Of a stretch of DNA of 64,000 nt, positions 43,151-53,636 are shown in pieces. How positions within the stretch are numbered: position 1 is the stretch's first letter; each line of letters starts with the position of its first letter. This DNA is from Mycobacterium gallinarum (GTDB lineage: Bacteria; Actinomycetota; Actinomycetes; Mycobacteriales; Mycobacteriaceae): the NCBI RefSeq assembly GCF_010726765.1, contig NZ_AP022601.1, positions 2,170,001 through 2,234,000 of the forward strand, written 5' to 3'. The notes below the pieces were generated by a model. The model saw only the letters and a program-made list of their open reading frames with translations. It was not told the origin of the DNA and ran no database searches. Made by a program: the position numbers and the translations under genes.

Positions 43151-44185
43151 TTACCGCCGCGGCCGACTACCGGAAGCACGTCGCTGCGCCCTGTTCATCA
43201 GATCCGGCTCCTCGGACTTCGCATACGCGTCGACGATGTCGGCCACCAACCGGTGGCGAACCACGTCGGCGCTGGTGAGCTCGGCGAAGTGGATGTCGTC
43301 GACGCCATCGAGAATCCGCATCGCCGTCCGCAGTCCCGACGATGCCCCACCGGGCAGGTCCACCTGCGTGATATCCCCGGTGACAACGATTTTCGACCCG
43401 AAACCCAGACGGGTCAGGAACATCTTCATCTGCTCGCTGGTGGTGTTCTGCGCTTCGTCCAGAATTATGAACGCATCCGAAAGTGTGCGGCCACGCATAT
43501 ACGCCAGCGGGGCAACCTCAATGATGCCGGCGTTCATCAGCTTTGGGATCGACTCGGGATCCATCATGTCGTAGAGCGCGTCGTACAGCGGCCGCAGATA
43601 AGGGTCGATCTTCTCGCTCAGCGTGCCGGGCAGGAACCCAAGGCGCTCACCGGCTTCCACCGCGGGGCGGGTGAGGATGATCCTGTTGACCTGTTTCGAC
43701 TGTAATGCGTTGACCGCCTTGGCCATTGCCAGATACGTCTTACCGGTGCCTGCGGGGCCGACGCCGAAGACGATGGTGTGCGCGTCGATGGCGTCGACAT
43801 AACGCTTCTGGTTCAACGTCTTCGGGCGGATGGTCTTGCCGCGCCGCGACAGGATGTCGAGGGTCAGTACTTCGGCGGGTGATTCATTGCCGGTTCCAGT
43901 GAGCATGGCGACGCTGTGCCTGACGGCATCGGCGGTGAGCCGCTGTCCGCTGGCGACGATCGCGACGAGCTCGGAAATCACCCGCTCGGCCAGCGCCACA
44001 TCGGCGGGCTCACCGGACAGGGTCAGCGCGTTACCGCGGACATGGATGTCGGCAGCGAGGATGCGTTCGAGTGCGCGCAGGTTTTCGTCGGCGGATCCAA
44101 GCAGGCCCACGACGAGGTCGGGCGGAACATCGATGCTGCTGCGAACGGTCGCGTCGGAGTCAGCGTTCGTTTCGCTGGGCGTCAC
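43151..44185 (-). CDS. phoH1: PhoH-family ATPase
   Basis: The 344-residue ATPase has an N-terminal KH-like region and a helicase-type core: Walker A FGVGPAGTGKTYLAMA (residues 140-155), Walker B FIILDEAQNTTSEQMKMFLT, then VVTGDITQVDLP. PhoH is phosphate-starvation related in E. coli and likely RNA-linked. The start is GTG 44185. ybeY follows, a pairing conserved in many bacteria. Corresponds to Rv2368c. The Rv2369-2371 genes between it and rsmE in M. tuberculosis are missing; the 105-base gap holds nothing visible. Confidence 0.9.
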   Translation of the reverse strand: MTPSETNADSDATVRSSIDVPPDLVVGLLGSADENLRALERILAADIHVRGNALTLSGEPADVALAERVISELVAIVASGQRLTADAVRHSVAMLTGTGNESPAEVLTLDILSRRGKTIRPKTLNQKRYVDAIDAHTIVFGVGPAGTGKTYLAMAKAVNALQSKQVNRIILTRPAVEAGERLGFLPGTLSEKIDPYLRPLYDALYDMMDPESIPKLMNAGIIEVAPLAYMRGRTLSDAFIILDEAQNTTSEQMKMFLTRLGFGSKIVVTGDITQVDLPGGASSGLRTAMRILDGVDDIHFAELTSADVVRHRLVADIVDAYAKSEEPDLMNRAQRRASGSRPRR

Positions 44186-44290
44186 GTGCGGTTTTCTGCC
44201 TGCTTCCTGGTTTCGCCTGCTTGTTTGCCTGGGAGTACCCAGTTTACCGCCGGGTACCGATGCAACCCAATGGTTAGGCCGCGGGCCGGC

Positions 44291-45034
44291 TCATGACCAG
44301 CGCCGGGTGAGCACACCGAGAGCCCCCAGCGCGACCGCCGCCGCCGACGACGTACGCAACACCGTTGGCCCGAGCCGCACGACCGTGGCCCCCGCCCCGG
44401 ACAGGGCGGCGATCTCCTCGTCGTCGATGCCCCCCTCCGGGCCGACGAGCAGCAGCAGCGTCTCGGCATCGGCGACGGGCACCTCGGTGATCGGCTGCGT
44501 CGCGGATTCGTGGAGGACGAGCACCGGCGTGGTCGCCATGTCGCGCACTCGCTCCACCAGCTCCTTAGTCGATACCACGCCGCTGACATCGGGGATGTAC
44601 GGCCGCCGCGATTGCCGTGCCGCCGACTTGGCGACGGCCCGCCACCGGCGCAGCCCCTTGTCCACGCGGGCCTGTCCGTCCCATCGCGCCACGCAACGCG
44701 CCGACTGCCATGCGACAAACGAGTCGGCACCTGCCTCGGTGGCGAGCTCGACGGCCAGCTCGGAGCGGTCCGACTTCGGGAGCGCCTGCACGACGGTGAT
44801 GCTCGGAGTGGGTGCCGTAACGGTCCTGCGGTCGCGCACGCGGGCGGTCAGCATGCCCTTGCCGACATCTTCGACAACGCACCGGGCCACCGCGCCGGCT
44901 CCGTCGCTCAGGTCGAGTTCCTCGCCTGGTCGGATGCGCCGGACATTGGCCGCATGGAAGCCTTCGTCACCGTCGACGACGGCGAGATCACCTTCTGCGG
45001 GCAGCGCATCGACGTAGAAGAGCGCCTCGGTCAC
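44291..45034 (-). CDS. rsmE: 16S rRNA (uracil1498-N3)-methyltransferase RsmE
   Basis: The 247-residue SPOUT methyltransferase modifies U1498 of 16S rRNA. The SPOUT knot is seen as [19 protein letters not shown] and the late [20 protein letters not shown]. An N-terminal PUA-like part covers about 80 residues. It starts at GTG 45034, six bases after the dnaJ2 stop, so it is cotranscribed. Corresponds to Rv2372c. Confidence 0.9.
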   Translation of the reverse strand: MTEALFYVDALPAEGDLAVVDGDEGFHAANVRRIRPGEELDLSDGAGAVARCVVEDVGKGMLTARVRDRRTVTAPTPSITVVQALPKSDRSELAVELATEAGADSFVAWQSARCVARWDGQARVDKGLRRWRAVAKSAARQSRRPYIPDVSGVVSTKELVERVRDMATTPVLVLHESATQPITEVPVADAETLLLLVGPEGGIDDEEIAALSGAGATVVRLGPTVLRTSSAAAVALGALGVLTRRWS

Positions 45035-45040
45035 GGTCTC

Positions 45041-46183
45041 TCAGCGACCGGTGAACGTTTCGCGCAGGCGGCTGAAGAGTCCGCCACCGGATGAATTCGC
45101 ATGCGCGGTACGCACTTCGGCGATGTCGCGGCTGCGCTTCTCCTTCAGCTTGCGCAACAGCTCGATGTCCTCGTGGTCCAATCGCGACGGCACCACGACG
45201 TCGATGTGGGCGTGCAAATCTCCGCGCACCCCGGACCGCAGGTGCGGCATCCCATGTCCGCGCAGCGTCGTGACCTGTCCCGGTTGGGTGCCCGCCGCGA
45301 TCGTGATCTCGGTCGGGCCGTCGAGGATCGCGTCGACGGTGACGGTGGTGCCCAGCGCCGCGTCGACCATCGGCACCGAGATGGTGCAGTGCAGATCGTC
45401 GCCGTCGCGCACGAACACGTCGTGGGCCTTCTCGTGCACCTCGACGTAGAGGTCACCAGCAGGCCCGCCGCCGGGTCCGACCTCGCCCTGTGCGGCCAGC
45501 CGGACGCGCATGCCGTCACCGACGCCCGCGGGGATCTTGACGCTGATCTCGCGTCGAGCCCGCACGCGACCGTCGCCACCGCACCGATGACACGGGTCCG
45601 GGATGACCTCGCCGATCCCGCCGCACACCGGGCAGGGCCGGGACGTCATCACCTGGCCGAGCAGCGAGCGCTGCACGGTCTGCACCTCACCGCTTCCGTG
45701 GCAGGTGTCGCACGCGACGGGCTTGGAGTTGCCGTGGGTGCCCTTGCCCTGGCAGAGGTCGCACAGGACGGCGGTGTCGACGGTGACCTGCTTGGTCACG
45801 CCCGTCGCGCACTCGGAAAGGTCCAGCCGCATCCGCAGCAGCGAGTCCGAACCCGGCCGAACGCGGCCGATCGGCCCGCGAGAGGTGCCTCCGCCGCCGA
45901 AGAACGCCTCGAACACGTCGCCGAGGCCCCCAAAACCACCGAAGCCGTTTCCTGCGGACGCGGCCGATTCCAGCGGATCGCCACCGAGGTCGACGATGCG
46001 GCGCTTCTCGGGATCGCTGAGGACCTCGTAGGCGGCGCTGATCTCTTTGAACCGCGCCTGCGCCTCCTCGTCGGGGTTGACGTCGGGATGCAGTTCCCGG
46101 GCCAGCTTTCGGTACGCGCGCTTGATCTCCGAATCACTCGCATCTCGGCTCACGCCGAGCAGCCCGTAATAATCGCGTGCCAC
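45041..46183 (-). CDS. dnaJ2: Chaperone DnaJ2
   Basis: The 380-residue type I J-protein stimulates DnaK ATPase. The J domain has [14 protein letters not shown] around residue 33. A Gly/Phe region ([14 protein letters not shown]) follows, then four CxxCxGxG zinc repeats ([32 protein letters not shown]) and the substrate domain. All are intact. It starts at GTG 46183, 51 bases after hrcA, so heat-shock control via HrcA is likely. Corresponds to Rv2373c. Confidence 0.95.
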   Translation of the reverse strand: MARDYYGLLGVSRDASDSEIKRAYRKLARELHPDVNPDEEAQARFKEISAAYEVLSDPEKRRIVDLGGDPLESAASAGNGFGGFGGLGDVFEAFFGGGGTSRGPIGRVRPGSDSLLRMRLDLSECATGVTKQVTVDTAVLCDLCQGKGTHGNSKPVACDTCHGSGEVQTVQRSLLGQVMTSRPCPVCGGIGEVIPDPCHRCGGDGRVRARREISVKIPAGVGDGMRVRLAAQGEVGPGGGPAGDLYVEVHEKAHDVFVRDGDDLHCTISVPMVDAALGTTVTVDAILDGPTEITIAAGTQPGQVTTLRGHGMPHLRSGVRGDLHAHIDVVVPSRLDHEDIELLRKLKEKRSRDIAEVRTAHANSSGGGLFSRLRETFTGR

Positions 46184-46234
46184 GCTGACCTTGCCTGACC
46201 TTTCCTGCTGGTTCGTGTCTGTTCGTCGCCGGTA

Positions 46235-47266
46235 CTACCGGCTACCCAACACTTGCCCGATATAGAGAGCAACCGCGGCGACATTGGCGATAGTTCCGGG
46301 ATAGTCCATTCTGGTGGGGCCCAGCACACCCATGCCGCCGTACACCTTGCCCGAACTTCCGTATGCGGTGGTAATCACCGAAGTTCCGGCCATTGCCTCG
46401 GCTTCGGTTTCGTGGCCGATTCGCACGGTGATTTTGCCGGCCTCCTGCTGCGCGGCCAGCAGTCGTAGCACCACCACCTGCTCCTCGAGCGCTTCGAGGA
46501 CTGACCGCAGCGACCCGCCGAAGTCAGCGGTGTTGCGGGTCAGGTTGGCCGTTCCGCCCAGCACCAGCCGCTCCTCGCTGTGCTCGACGAGCGTCTCCAC
46601 CAGCATCGTGGCCGACCGCCCGACCGCGTCTGCCAGCCCGCCGTTGCCGTTGAGCTGCGACGCCAGATCGGCGACCGCGATCGACGCGGCGGCCAGCGGC
46701 TTGCCCTCCAGCGCCTGGCCCAGCAGATCGCGCAGCTTGGCCACGTCATGCTCGTCGAGGGGGTCGCCCAGTTCGACGATGCGCTGGTCGACGCGACCCG
46801 TGTCGGTGATGACGACCAGCAGCAGCCGTGCCGGTGTCAGCGCAACCACCTCGAGGTGGCGCACCGACGACGTCGACAGCGTCGGGTACTGCACGATCGC
46901 GACCTGGCGGGTCAGCTGAGCGAGCAGCCGCACCGCGCGGCGCAGCACGTCGTCCAGGTCGACGCCGGATTCCAGGAACCCCAGGATCGCGCTGCGTTCG
47001 GCCGAGGACAGCGGCTTGACGTCTTCGAGCCGGTCGACGAATTCGCGGTAGCCCTTTTCGGTCGGCACTCGGCCCGAGCTTGTGTGCGGCTGGGCGATGT
47101 AACCCTCGGCCTCCAGGACCGCCATATCGTTGCGGACGGTCGCGCTGGAGACGCCGAGATTGTGGCGCTCGACGAGTGACTTCGAGCCGATAGGCTCCTT
47201 GGTGGCTACGAAGTCGGCGACGATCGCGCGCAGCACCTCGAATCGTCGATCTTCGGCGCTACCCAT
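46235..47266 (-). CDS. hrcA: Heat-inducible repressor HrcA
   Basis: The 343-residue HrcA represses class I heat-shock genes by binding CIRCE. The N-terminal winged helix has [20 protein letters not shown] and [23 protein letters not shown]-like dimer domain follows, then [38 protein letters not shown] precedes the ATG. I see no CIRCE (TTAGCACTC-N9-GAGTGCTAA) upstream, which leaves autoregulation open. Corresponds to Rv2374c. Confidence 0.95.
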   Translation of the reverse strand: MGSAEDRRFEVLRAIVADFVATKEPIGSKSLVERHNLGVSSATVRNDMAVLEAEGYIAQPHTSSGRVPTEKGYREFVDRLEDVKPLSSAERSAILGFLESGVDLDDVLRRAVRLLAQLTRQVAIVQYPTLSTSSVRHLEVVALTPARLLLVVITDTGRVDQRIVELGDPLDEHDVAKLRDLLGQALEGKPLAAASIAVADLASQLNGNGGLADAVGRSATMLVETLVEHSEERLVLGGTANLTRNTADFGGSLRSVLEALEEQVVVLRLLAAQQEAGKITVRIGHETEAEAMAGTSVITTAYGSSGKVYGGMGVLGPTRMDYPGTIANVAAVALYIGQVLGSR

Positions 47267-47382
47267 GCGTTCACCTACCTTTCCCGTACCGGTTGATTCA
47301 TTTTACGGGCATCATCAGCGGCGATACCGCACGGCGGATGATTGCGTTGCGAACTAGCCGTTTGCGATAGCCTCTGCGAGTG

Positions 47383-47469
47383 ATGCGTTTGCCTCGGGGG
47401 ACGACGCGGGGGTGGGTTGCGGCGCGGAGCCAGAAGTCCCAGAAATCGAAGCCGGGGCGGCTCCGGTGA
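47383..47469 (+). CDS. Possible basic leader peptide
   Basis: ATG 47383 begins a 28-codon frame, MRLPRGTTRGWVAARSQKSQ, continuing KSKPGRLR, very basic. Its TGA overlaps the GTG start of the next gene (GTGA, 47466-47469). This could be a translated leader setting up coupling. No known family, no strong ribosome-binding site. Confidence 0.3.
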   Translation: MRLPRGTTRGWVAARSQKSQKSKPGRLR

Positions 47470-47786
47470 TCTTCAAGGGCGTGCTCGACGGGAGGCCCTA
47501 CCCCGATCACGGGCTGTCGCATCGACAGTGGGCGCAGATCCCGCCCCGACAGATCCGGCTCGACGAACTGGTGATGACGACGACCGTGCTGGCGCTCGAT
47601 CGGTTGCTATCGGAGGACTCGACGTTCTACGGCGACTTGTTCCCGCACGCGGTGAAGTGGAACGGCGACGTCTACCTCGAGGACGGGCTGCACCGCGCCG
47701 TGCGTTCGGCGCTGCGCAACCGAATCGTGCTGCACGCGCGGGTGTTCGACATGGATGCACCCATGTCCGAACAGGTGTCGATCTAG
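47466..47786 (+). CDS. Rv2375-like conserved protein
   Basis: The 106-residue protein begins (V)IFKGVLDGRPYPDHG and ends DMDAPMSEQVSI. GTG 47466 gives about the length of Rv2375; the frame extends to GTG 47412 but the added Glu/Pro residues look like noise. Segments DELVMTTTVLALDRLL and VYLEDGLHRAVRSALRNRIV suggest a small alpha/beta fold. I remember some database records calling relatives VapB-like antitoxins, without a toxin gene beside them, so I leave it unnamed. Its stop overlaps the response regulator stop (CTAG). Confidence 0.7.
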   Translation: MIFKGVLDGRPYPDHGLSHRQWAQIPPRQIRLDELVMTTTVLALDRLLSEDSTFYGDLFPHAVKWNGDVYLEDGLHRAVRSALRNRIVLHARVFDMDAPMSEQVSI

Positions 47787-48439
47787 CGGGCGTCGAGGAA
47801 GGCGAGCACCGCGAGTACGCGGCGGTGATCCTCACCCGTCTCGGGCAAGCTCAGCTTGTTCAGGATGCTGCGGATGTGCTTCTCCACTGTGCCCTCGGTG
47901 ACCCAAATACGGTGCGCGATACCGGCATTGGATCGACCCTCGGCCATCAACGCGAGGACTTCGCTCTCGCGCTCGCTCAGCACGCTCAGCGGGTCGTCCC
48001 GCTTGCGCGCCGAGACGAGTTCGCGCACCAGAGCCGGGTCGACGAGCGACGCCCCCCGCGCGACACGCTCCAGCGAGTCGATGAAATCGGCGACATCGGT
48101 GACGCGGCTCTTCAGCAGGTAACCGATGCGGTCCCCCGCGGCCAGCAGATCCATCGCATCGTCGACGGCGACATGTGCGGACAGCACCATGATCGCGGTA
48201 TCCGGCAGTTCCTGCCGGATCTGTCGGGCGGCGTCCAGGCCCTCGCTGGTGTTGGTGGGTGGCATCCGGATATCGGTCACCACGAGGTCGGGCGTCATCG
48301 CGCGGACCAGGTCGAGCAACTGCCCGCCGTCGTCGGCCTGGCCCACGACCTCGAAGCCGGCGCCCTCGAGCAGGCTGGCCAAACCGGCCCGCAGCAGGAC
48401 GTCGTCGTCGGCCAGCACCACTCGCGTCGTCTCGGCCAT
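47783..48439 (-). CDS. LuxR-family response regulator without adjacent kinase
   Basis: The 218-residue NarL/FixJ-type regulator has a receiver domain with ADDDVLL, phospho-Asp56 in VVTDIRMPP, Ser in MVLSAH and Lys in GYLLKSRV. The C-terminal LuxR helix-turn-helix reads LSERESEVLALMAEGRSN and GTVEKHIRSILNKLSL. All phosphorylation residues look intact. ATG 48439 overlaps the DUF998 stop by TGATG, so it is translated with a membrane protein. No histidine kinase is in the window. A shared iron box upstream of the pair suggests iron control. Confidence 0.85.
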   Translation of the reverse strand: MAETTRVVLADDDVLLRAGLASLLEGAGFEVVGQADDGGQLLDLVRAMTPDLVVTDIRMPPTNTSEGLDAARQIRQELPDTAIMVLSAHVAVDDAMDLLAAGDRIGYLLKSRVTDVADFIDSLERVARGASLVDPALVRELVSARKRDDPLSVLSERESEVLALMAEGRSNAGIAHRIWVTEGTVEKHIRSILNKLSLPETGEDHRRVLAVLAFLDAR

Positions 48440-49182
48440 CAAGCCACTCCTTCTTCTACGCGTGGCGCCGCAACGTCGTTGCGAGGTCGGGCCAATAGGA
48501 CGATGCCGGTGAAAACCTGCCAGCCGATGATCGTGTACACACAGGCCCGTTCGACGAGGCCGATGTGCGAAAAATCCACTGCCCAACTGGTGTACGTGTG
48601 CAGCAACGCGGCGGACACCAGGCCCGCCACTCCAATCATCACCCCGATCGGCTGATACCAGCGAGCCGACACGGCATGGCCAACCACCACCGAACCCACC
48701 ACGATCGCCGCATTTCCACCGCCTATCGCGAGAAATGCGCCGAACCCGTGCAGCCATTCGTAGCCGTCGTTCCACAACGGCGAGAAGCCGTGCACGAATC
48801 CGACGAGGAAATTCCCGACGGCGTTCGTGGCTGTCAGTAACAGCAATGCCACGCCGGTCCGCCGAGGATGAACGGCGCGCACCGCGACCACAGCACCGGC
48901 GAGGAACAGCGCGCCCTGAAGATAGAAACCCCAGTTCATCAGCGTCGCGCGCGGTGACCATTCGGGGACGCCCAACACGCTTATGTACTTCGCGGTGTAG
49001 CTGTAGGACGGGATCGCGGCCGCCGCGATGGCCTCGAAACCGATGAAGATGACGGCCGCCGATATCCACAGCGCGGCGACAACGCTCAGCGCGCGCCGGG
49101 TGGTCACCGCCACACGGTAGATCAGCTGGGGTATGTCAGCGGGGCGGAATGCACCCGCCGGGCGGGACGCCTCGCCTCGCAT
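48439..49182 (-). CDS. DUF998-type membrane protein
   Basis: The 247-residue protein has about seven hydrophobic helices; YTAKYISVLGVPEWSPRATLMNWGF and FVHGFSPLWNDGYEWLHGFGAF fit the DUF998 family (segments YISVLGVP and MNWGFYLQG). Function unknown; no enzymatic motif. It is coupled to a response regulator and might sense an envelope signal in place of a kinase. ATG 49182 abuts the iron boxes; GTG 49107 is an alternative start that would leave a normal promoter distance. Confidence 0.7.
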   Translation of the reverse strand: MRGEASRPAGAFRPADIPQLIYRVAVTTRRALSVVAALWISAAVIFIGFEAIAAAAIPSYSYTAKYISVLGVPEWSPRATLMNWGFYLQGALFLAGAVVAVRAVHPRRTGVALLLLTATNAVGNFLVGFVHGFSPLWNDGYEWLHGFGAFLAIGGGNAAIVVGSVVVGHAVSARWYQPIGVMIGVAGLVSAALLHTYTSWAVDFSHIGLVERACVYTIIGWQVFTGIVLLARPRNDVAAPRVEEGVA

Positions 49183-49206
49183 GCAGGTTAGGCTAGGCTA
49201 ACTAAC
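49183..49206. promoter_or_regulatory. Two overlapping IdeR iron-box-like sites
   Basis: Two 19-bp windows, 49183-49201 and 49188-49206, each match 15 of 19 positions of the IdeR box TTAGGTTAGGCTAACCTAA. They are offset by five bases, allowing two IdeR dimers. The sites lie 83 bases before irtA and directly before the divergent DUF998 gene. Iron-bound IdeR is expected to repress irtAB, and possibly the DUF998 pair. Confidence 0.7.
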
Positions 49207-49289
49207 TGCGGGCTTCTCGCCACCTCGTCGAGGTCGGGCACGGCGGGGGCTTGTCGTGATCGGACATTGCCGAGCAAAGGACTTTGGAC

Positions 49290-51890
49290 ATGGGAAGAGG
49301 CCTGCAGGGAGCCCTGCTGCGCAGCTTTGGGGGGCGTGACCACCGGGCCACCGTCACCGACGTCGTGAGGGTGGCGCCGCACTTCGTCCGAATCACCATG
49401 TCTTCACCGACGATCTTCCAGGACGTCGTTGTCGAGCCGACGGCGTTTCTGCGTTTCTGGTTTCCCGACCCCGAGGGCGGCGACAGCGAGTTCCAGCGCA
49501 TCTACACGCTCGTCTGGACCGAGCCGGAGTCAGGCAAATTCGCGGTGGACATGGTCCTCCACGAGCCGTCCGGTCCGGCCAGCCACTGGGCGGCCAGAGC
49601 CGAACCGGGGATGACCCTTCCCGTCGTCGCGTTGGGGTCCAAAGGATTCGCGGTCCCCGAGGAATTGCCCGCCGGCTATCTGCTCATCGGCGACTCGGCG
49701 TCGATACCCGCGATCAACTCGATTCTCGCGGCGCTGCCAGACGATGTGGACGTCGAGGTGTACCTCGAACGGCACTCCCATGACGACGAACTCATCCCGA
49801 TCAACGACCATCCACGTCGGGCACTGCGCTGGGTGGACAGGACCGACGAGCTCGCCCTCGCCGCGGCCATCGAGGACCGCGACTGGTCGAACTGGTCGGC
49901 GTGGGCGGGACCGGAGGCAGGGTCGCTCAAGCACCTGCGTAAGCGCATGCGCGACGTGTTCGGATTCCCGAAGTCCGACCTGCAGGCACAGGCGTACTGG
50001 ACGCAGGGCCGCGAGATGGGCAGCCGCCGCGACAACGAGGACACGCCCTCGGCCGTGGAGTCCGAAACCGGTGCGGTCGAGAAGAGCACGGCGGCACCGG
50101 TCCCCGCGGAGGCACCCAGGGGGCGGTGGCGTTCGCAGGCCGCCAAGGATCTGTTGGCGCCGGTGAAGCCGCAGCTGATCGCGACCGGCATTCTCGAAAC
50201 GCTGATCACGCTGATTCAGTTGGCGCCCTTCATCGTTCTCGTCGAGCTGGCCAGGCAGCTGCTGGCGGGCGCGGGTGAGTCCGCATTGCGCAGCACCCTG
50301 ATCGTCTTCGTGGTGCTGCTCGGAACGGGCGCCGCGCTCAGCGCCGCACTGCTGTTGTGGCTGCACGCCGTTGACATGCGTTTCAACGCCACTGTTCGTC
50401 GACGGCTGATCGACAAACTCGCACGGGTACCGCTGGGATGGTTCACCCAACGCGGATCCGGCGCGGTCAAGAAACTGATCCAGGACGACACCCTGTCGTT
50501 GCACTACCTCGTCACCCATGCGGTGTCCGATGCCGTCGCCGCCGTCGTCGCGCCGATCGCGGTGCTGGTCTACCTGTTCGTCGTCGACTGGCGACTGGCA
50601 TTGGTGCTACTGCTGCCGATCCTGGTGTACCTCGTCACCACGTGGACGATGGTGTACCAGAGCGGTCCGAAGATCACCGAGGCGTCGAGGTGGGCCGAGC
50701 GGATGAACGGCGAGGCCGCCGCCTACCTCGAGGGTCAGCCGGTGATCCGGGTCTTCGGCGGCGCGGCGGCGTCGTCATTCCGTCGTCGCCTCGACGAGTA
50801 CATAGACTTCATCAACGTCTGGCAGCGGCCGTTCATCGGCAAGAAGACGTTCATGGATCTGACCACTCGGCCGTCGACGTTCCTGTGGCTCATCGCTTCC
50901 GCGGGAACCCTGTTCGTCGTCTCCGGCGCGATGGCGCCGTTGACCCTGCTGCCGTTCCTGATCCTCGGAACGACGTTCGGTACCCGCCTGCTCGGCATCG
51001 CCTTCGGATTCGCCGGTCTGCGCGACGGGATGCAGGCCGCCCGTCGCATCGCCGTGACCCTCGACGAGGACGAACTGGCCACCATGGACGCAGACGACGC
51101 CGCGGCGAAGACGCCTGCCGCCGACCCGGGAACGGTCACCTTCGACAACGTGGGCTTCGGCTACCGCCCGGGAGTTCCCGTCATCCACGACGTCACGCTG
51201 GCACTGCGGCCGGGGACCGTCACCGCGCTGGTGGGCCCTTCCGGATCCGGAAAGTCCACGCTGGCATCACTTCTCGCGCGATTCCACGACGTCGACTTCG
51301 GCTCGATCAGCATCGACGGGCGCGATGTGCGCACGTTGGAGCCCGACGAGTTGTACACGCAGGTCGGTTTCGTGTTCCAAGATGTCCAGCTCATCCAGGG
51401 CACGGTCCGAGACAACATCGCGTTGGCCCGACCGGATGCGAGCGACGCTGACGTCGAGGCGGCGGCGACGGACGCACAGATCCACGACCGGATCATGCGG
51501 CTGCCCAACGGATACCAGACCGAGCTCGGTGCGAGCAGCCAGCTGTCGGGAGGCGAGCGTCAACGGCTCACCATCGCCAGGGCGTTGCTCGCCGACACGC
51601 CGATCCTGATCCTGGACGAGGCGACCGCGTTCGCCGATCCCGAATCGGAATACCTGGTGCAACAGGCATTGAGCCGCCTCATCCACAACCGCACGGTACT
51701 GGTGATCGCCCATCGGCTGCACACCGTCACCGAAGCCGACCAGATCGTCGTGCTCGACGGCGGGCGTATCGCCGAGATCGGCTCGCACACCGAACTGCTC
51801 GCCGCCGACGGCCGTTACCGCCAACTGTGGGACAGCCGAGGCGAGACCGGAACACACGCGGAAGTACTCACCGGAGAGGCCACCCGATGA
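49290..51890 (+). CDS. irtA: Carboxymycobactin importer subunit IrtA
   Basis: The 866-residue protein is half of the IrtAB ABC importer that brings iron-carboxymycobactin inward and reduces the iron. An N-terminal siderophore-interaction flavin domain (to about 245) has QRIYTLVW, the RxYT FAD motif. A six-helix domain and an ATPase follow: GPSGSGKST (about 648), LSGGERQ (about 751), [12 protein letters not shown] (about 772) and the His of VIAHRL (about 805). ATG 49290 is chosen because AAAGGA is eight bases upstream. It overlaps irtB by ATGA. Confidence 0.95.
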   Translation: MGRGLQGALLRSFGGRDHRATVTDVVRVAPHFVRITMSSPTIFQDVVVEPTAFLRFWFPDPEGGDSEFQRIYTLVWTEPESGKFAVDMVLHEPSGPASHWAARAEPGMTLPVVALGSKGFAVPEELPAGYLLIGDSASIPAINSILAALPDDVDVEVYLERHSHDDELIPINDHPRRALRWVDRTDELALAAAIEDRDWSNWSAWAGPEAGSLKHLRKRMRDVFGFPKSDLQAQAYWTQGREMGSRRDNEDTPSAVESETGAVEKSTAAPVPAEAPRGRWRSQAAKDLLAPVKPQLIATGILETLITLIQLAPFIVLVELARQLLAGAGESALRSTLIVFVVLLGTGAALSAALLLWLHAVDMRFNATVRRRLIDKLARVPLGWFTQRGSGAVKKLIQDDTLSLHYLVTHAVSDAVAAVVAPIAVLVYLFVVDWRLALVLLLPILVYLVTTWTMVYQSGPKITEASRWAERMNGEAAAYLEGQPVIRVFGGAAASSFRRRLDEYIDFINVWQRPFIGKKTFMDLTTRPSTFLWLIASAGTLFVVSGAMAPLTLLPFLILGTTFGTRLLGIAFGFAGLRDGMQAARRIAVTLDEDELATMDADDAAAKTPAADPGTVTFDNVGFGYRPGVPVIHDVTLALRPGTVTALVGPSGSGKSTLASLLARFHDVDFGSISIDGRDVRTLEPDELYTQVGFVFQDVQLIQGTVRDNIALARPDASDADVEAAATDAQIHDRIMRLPNGYQTELGASSQLSGGERQRLTIARALLADTPILILDEATAFADPESEYLVQQALSRLIHNRTVLVIAHRLHTVTEADQIVVLDGGRIAEIGSHTELLAADGRYRQLWDSRGETGTHAEVLTGEATR

Positions 51891-53635
51891 TCGGCAATTT
51901 GATCCGGCTGGTCCCCGCCGGGTACCGCGGCGCACTCACGGGTTACGCAGTGTTGAGCCTTGTTTCGGTGATCCTGCGCGCCACCAGCGCGCTGCTGCTG
52001 GTACCGCTGCTGGCCGCCCTGTTCAGCTCGGCACCCGCCGATGCCCTGCCGTGGCTGGGCGCGCTCACCGCGGCCACCGTCGGCGGCTGGATCGTCGAGA
52101 TGATCCAGGCGCGCATCGGCTATCGCATCGGTTTCGCGTTGGCGAACGACACTCAGCACCGGATGGCCGACCGGCTCACCGACGTCCCGCTCGGATGGTT
52201 CACCACCGACAACACCGCGATGGCGCGTCAGGCCATCGCCGCCAGTGCACCGGATCTGGTGTCCTTCGTCGCTAACCTGCTCACACCGTTCCTCGGCGCG
52301 CTACTGCTGCCCGCGGCGATCGCACTCGGGTTGTTCTTCGTCTCATGGCAGTTGGGCGTGGCCGCGGCCATCGCGTTGCCCCTGATGCTGGGTGCGCTGG
52401 TGGCCAGCCAGCGGATAGTGCGGGCAGCTGACGCCGCCGACGGTCGCGCACACAGCGCGCTCACCGAACGCATCCTCGAATTCGCCAGGACGCAGCAGGC
52501 GCTGCGGGCCAGCCGGCGGGCGACGGCAGCGCGCAGCCAGACCGGCGAGGCGGTGGCGACCGCACGAGGTGCCGCGATGAGGCTGCTGCTGTTCCAGATT
52601 CCCGGGCAGCTGATGTTCAGCGTGGCAAGCCAACTCGCGCTGATCGTGCTGGCGGGCATGATCACGACCCTGGCGGTGCGAGGTCAGATCGGCGCCCCGG
52701 AGGCCGTCGCGCTGCTGATCGTCACGGTGCGGTTCCTCGAACCTTTCAACGCGCTCGCCGACCTGTCCGGAGCCGTCGAGAACTCACGCGGCGTGCTCAA
52801 CCGGCTGCGCAGCATCATCGACGCCCCCCGCGCGGCGGTCGGCGGCGGCGTTGCCGCCACCGCAAACCGCGCGCCGCGAATCGAGTTCCGCGACGTGGCT
52901 TTCCGCTACGACGGTGCCGCAGACGCCGGTGACGTGCTCGCCGAGCTCAACTTCGTGCTCGAACCCGGAACGACGACCGCGATCGTGGGCCCATCGGGTT
53001 CGGGTAAGAGCACGATCCTCTCGCTCATCGCGGGATTGCATGCTCCCACCCACGGCCAGATCCTCGTCGATGGCGTCGATATCGACGAACTCGATGCGGC
53101 CACGCGGCGGGCGCTGGTGAGCATGGTGTTCCAGCATCCTTATCTGTTCGACGGCCCGATCAAGGACAATGTCCGTGCCGGACACCCCGACGCCCGCGAC
53201 GACGATCTCCGAAACGCCATGGCGCTGGCCCGCGTCGACGAAATAGTCTCGCGCCTGCCTGACGGCGAGTCCAGCCGGGTGGGTGAGGCGGGAGCGGCGC
53301 TGTCCGGAGGTGAACGTCAGCGGGTCAGCATTGCACGAGCCCTCGTGAAACCGGCTGGAGTCCTACTGATCGACGAAGCGACCAGCGCGCTGGACACCGT
53401 GAACGAGACGGCCGTCACCGACGCGATCAGAGACGATCCACGCGGCCGCACCCGCGTCATCGTCGCGCACCGGCCGGGAGCGATCCGCAACGCCGACAAT
53501 GTGCTGTTCGTCGACTCCGGGCGAATCGTGGAACAGGGCGCCATCGATGAGCTGACCGGACGCGGCGGACGATTCGCCGAGTTCTGGCGCCGGCAACAGC
53601 AGAGCGCCGGCTGGCGCATCGCGGCCGACGCCTAG
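51887..53635 (+). CDS. irtB: Carboxymycobactin importer subunit IrtB
   Basis: The 582-residue second half has six helices and an ATPase with GPSGSGKST (about 367), LSGGERQ (about 470), [11 protein letters not shown] (about 493) and an H-loop VIVAHRPG. No flavin domain, as expected. Start ATG 51887 overlaps the irtA stop (ATGA). The stop lies one base from the stop of the convergent mbtG. In M. tuberculosis irtAB (Rv1348-Rv1349) lies far from the mbt cluster; here they are adjacent. Confidence 0.95.
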   Translation: MIGNLIRLVPAGYRGALTGYAVLSLVSVILRATSALLLVPLLAALFSSAPADALPWLGALTAATVGGWIVEMIQARIGYRIGFALANDTQHRMADRLTDVPLGWFTTDNTAMARQAIAASAPDLVSFVANLLTPFLGALLLPAAIALGLFFVSWQLGVAAAIALPLMLGALVASQRIVRAADAADGRAHSALTERILEFARTQQALRASRRATAARSQTGEAVATARGAAMRLLLFQIPGQLMFSVASQLALIVLAGMITTLAVRGQIGAPEAVALLIVTVRFLEPFNALADLSGAVENSRGVLNRLRSIIDAPRAAVGGGVAATANRAPRIEFRDVAFRYDGAADAGDVLAELNFVLEPGTTTAIVGPSGSGKSTILSLIAGLHAPTHGQILVDGVDIDELDAATRRALVSMVFQHPYLFDGPIKDNVRAGHPDARDDDLRNAMALARVDEIVSRLPDGESSRVGEAGAALSGGERQRVSIARALVKPAGVLLIDEATSALDTVNETAVTDAIRDDPRGRTRVIVAHRPGAIRNADNVLFVDSGRIVEQGAIDELTGRGGRFAEFWRRQQQSAGWRIAADA

Positions 53636-53636
53636 C

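Noticed and set aside
47267..47382. CIRCE operator upstream of hrcA
   Set aside because: No TTAGCACTC...GAGTGCTAA pattern is present in the sequence.
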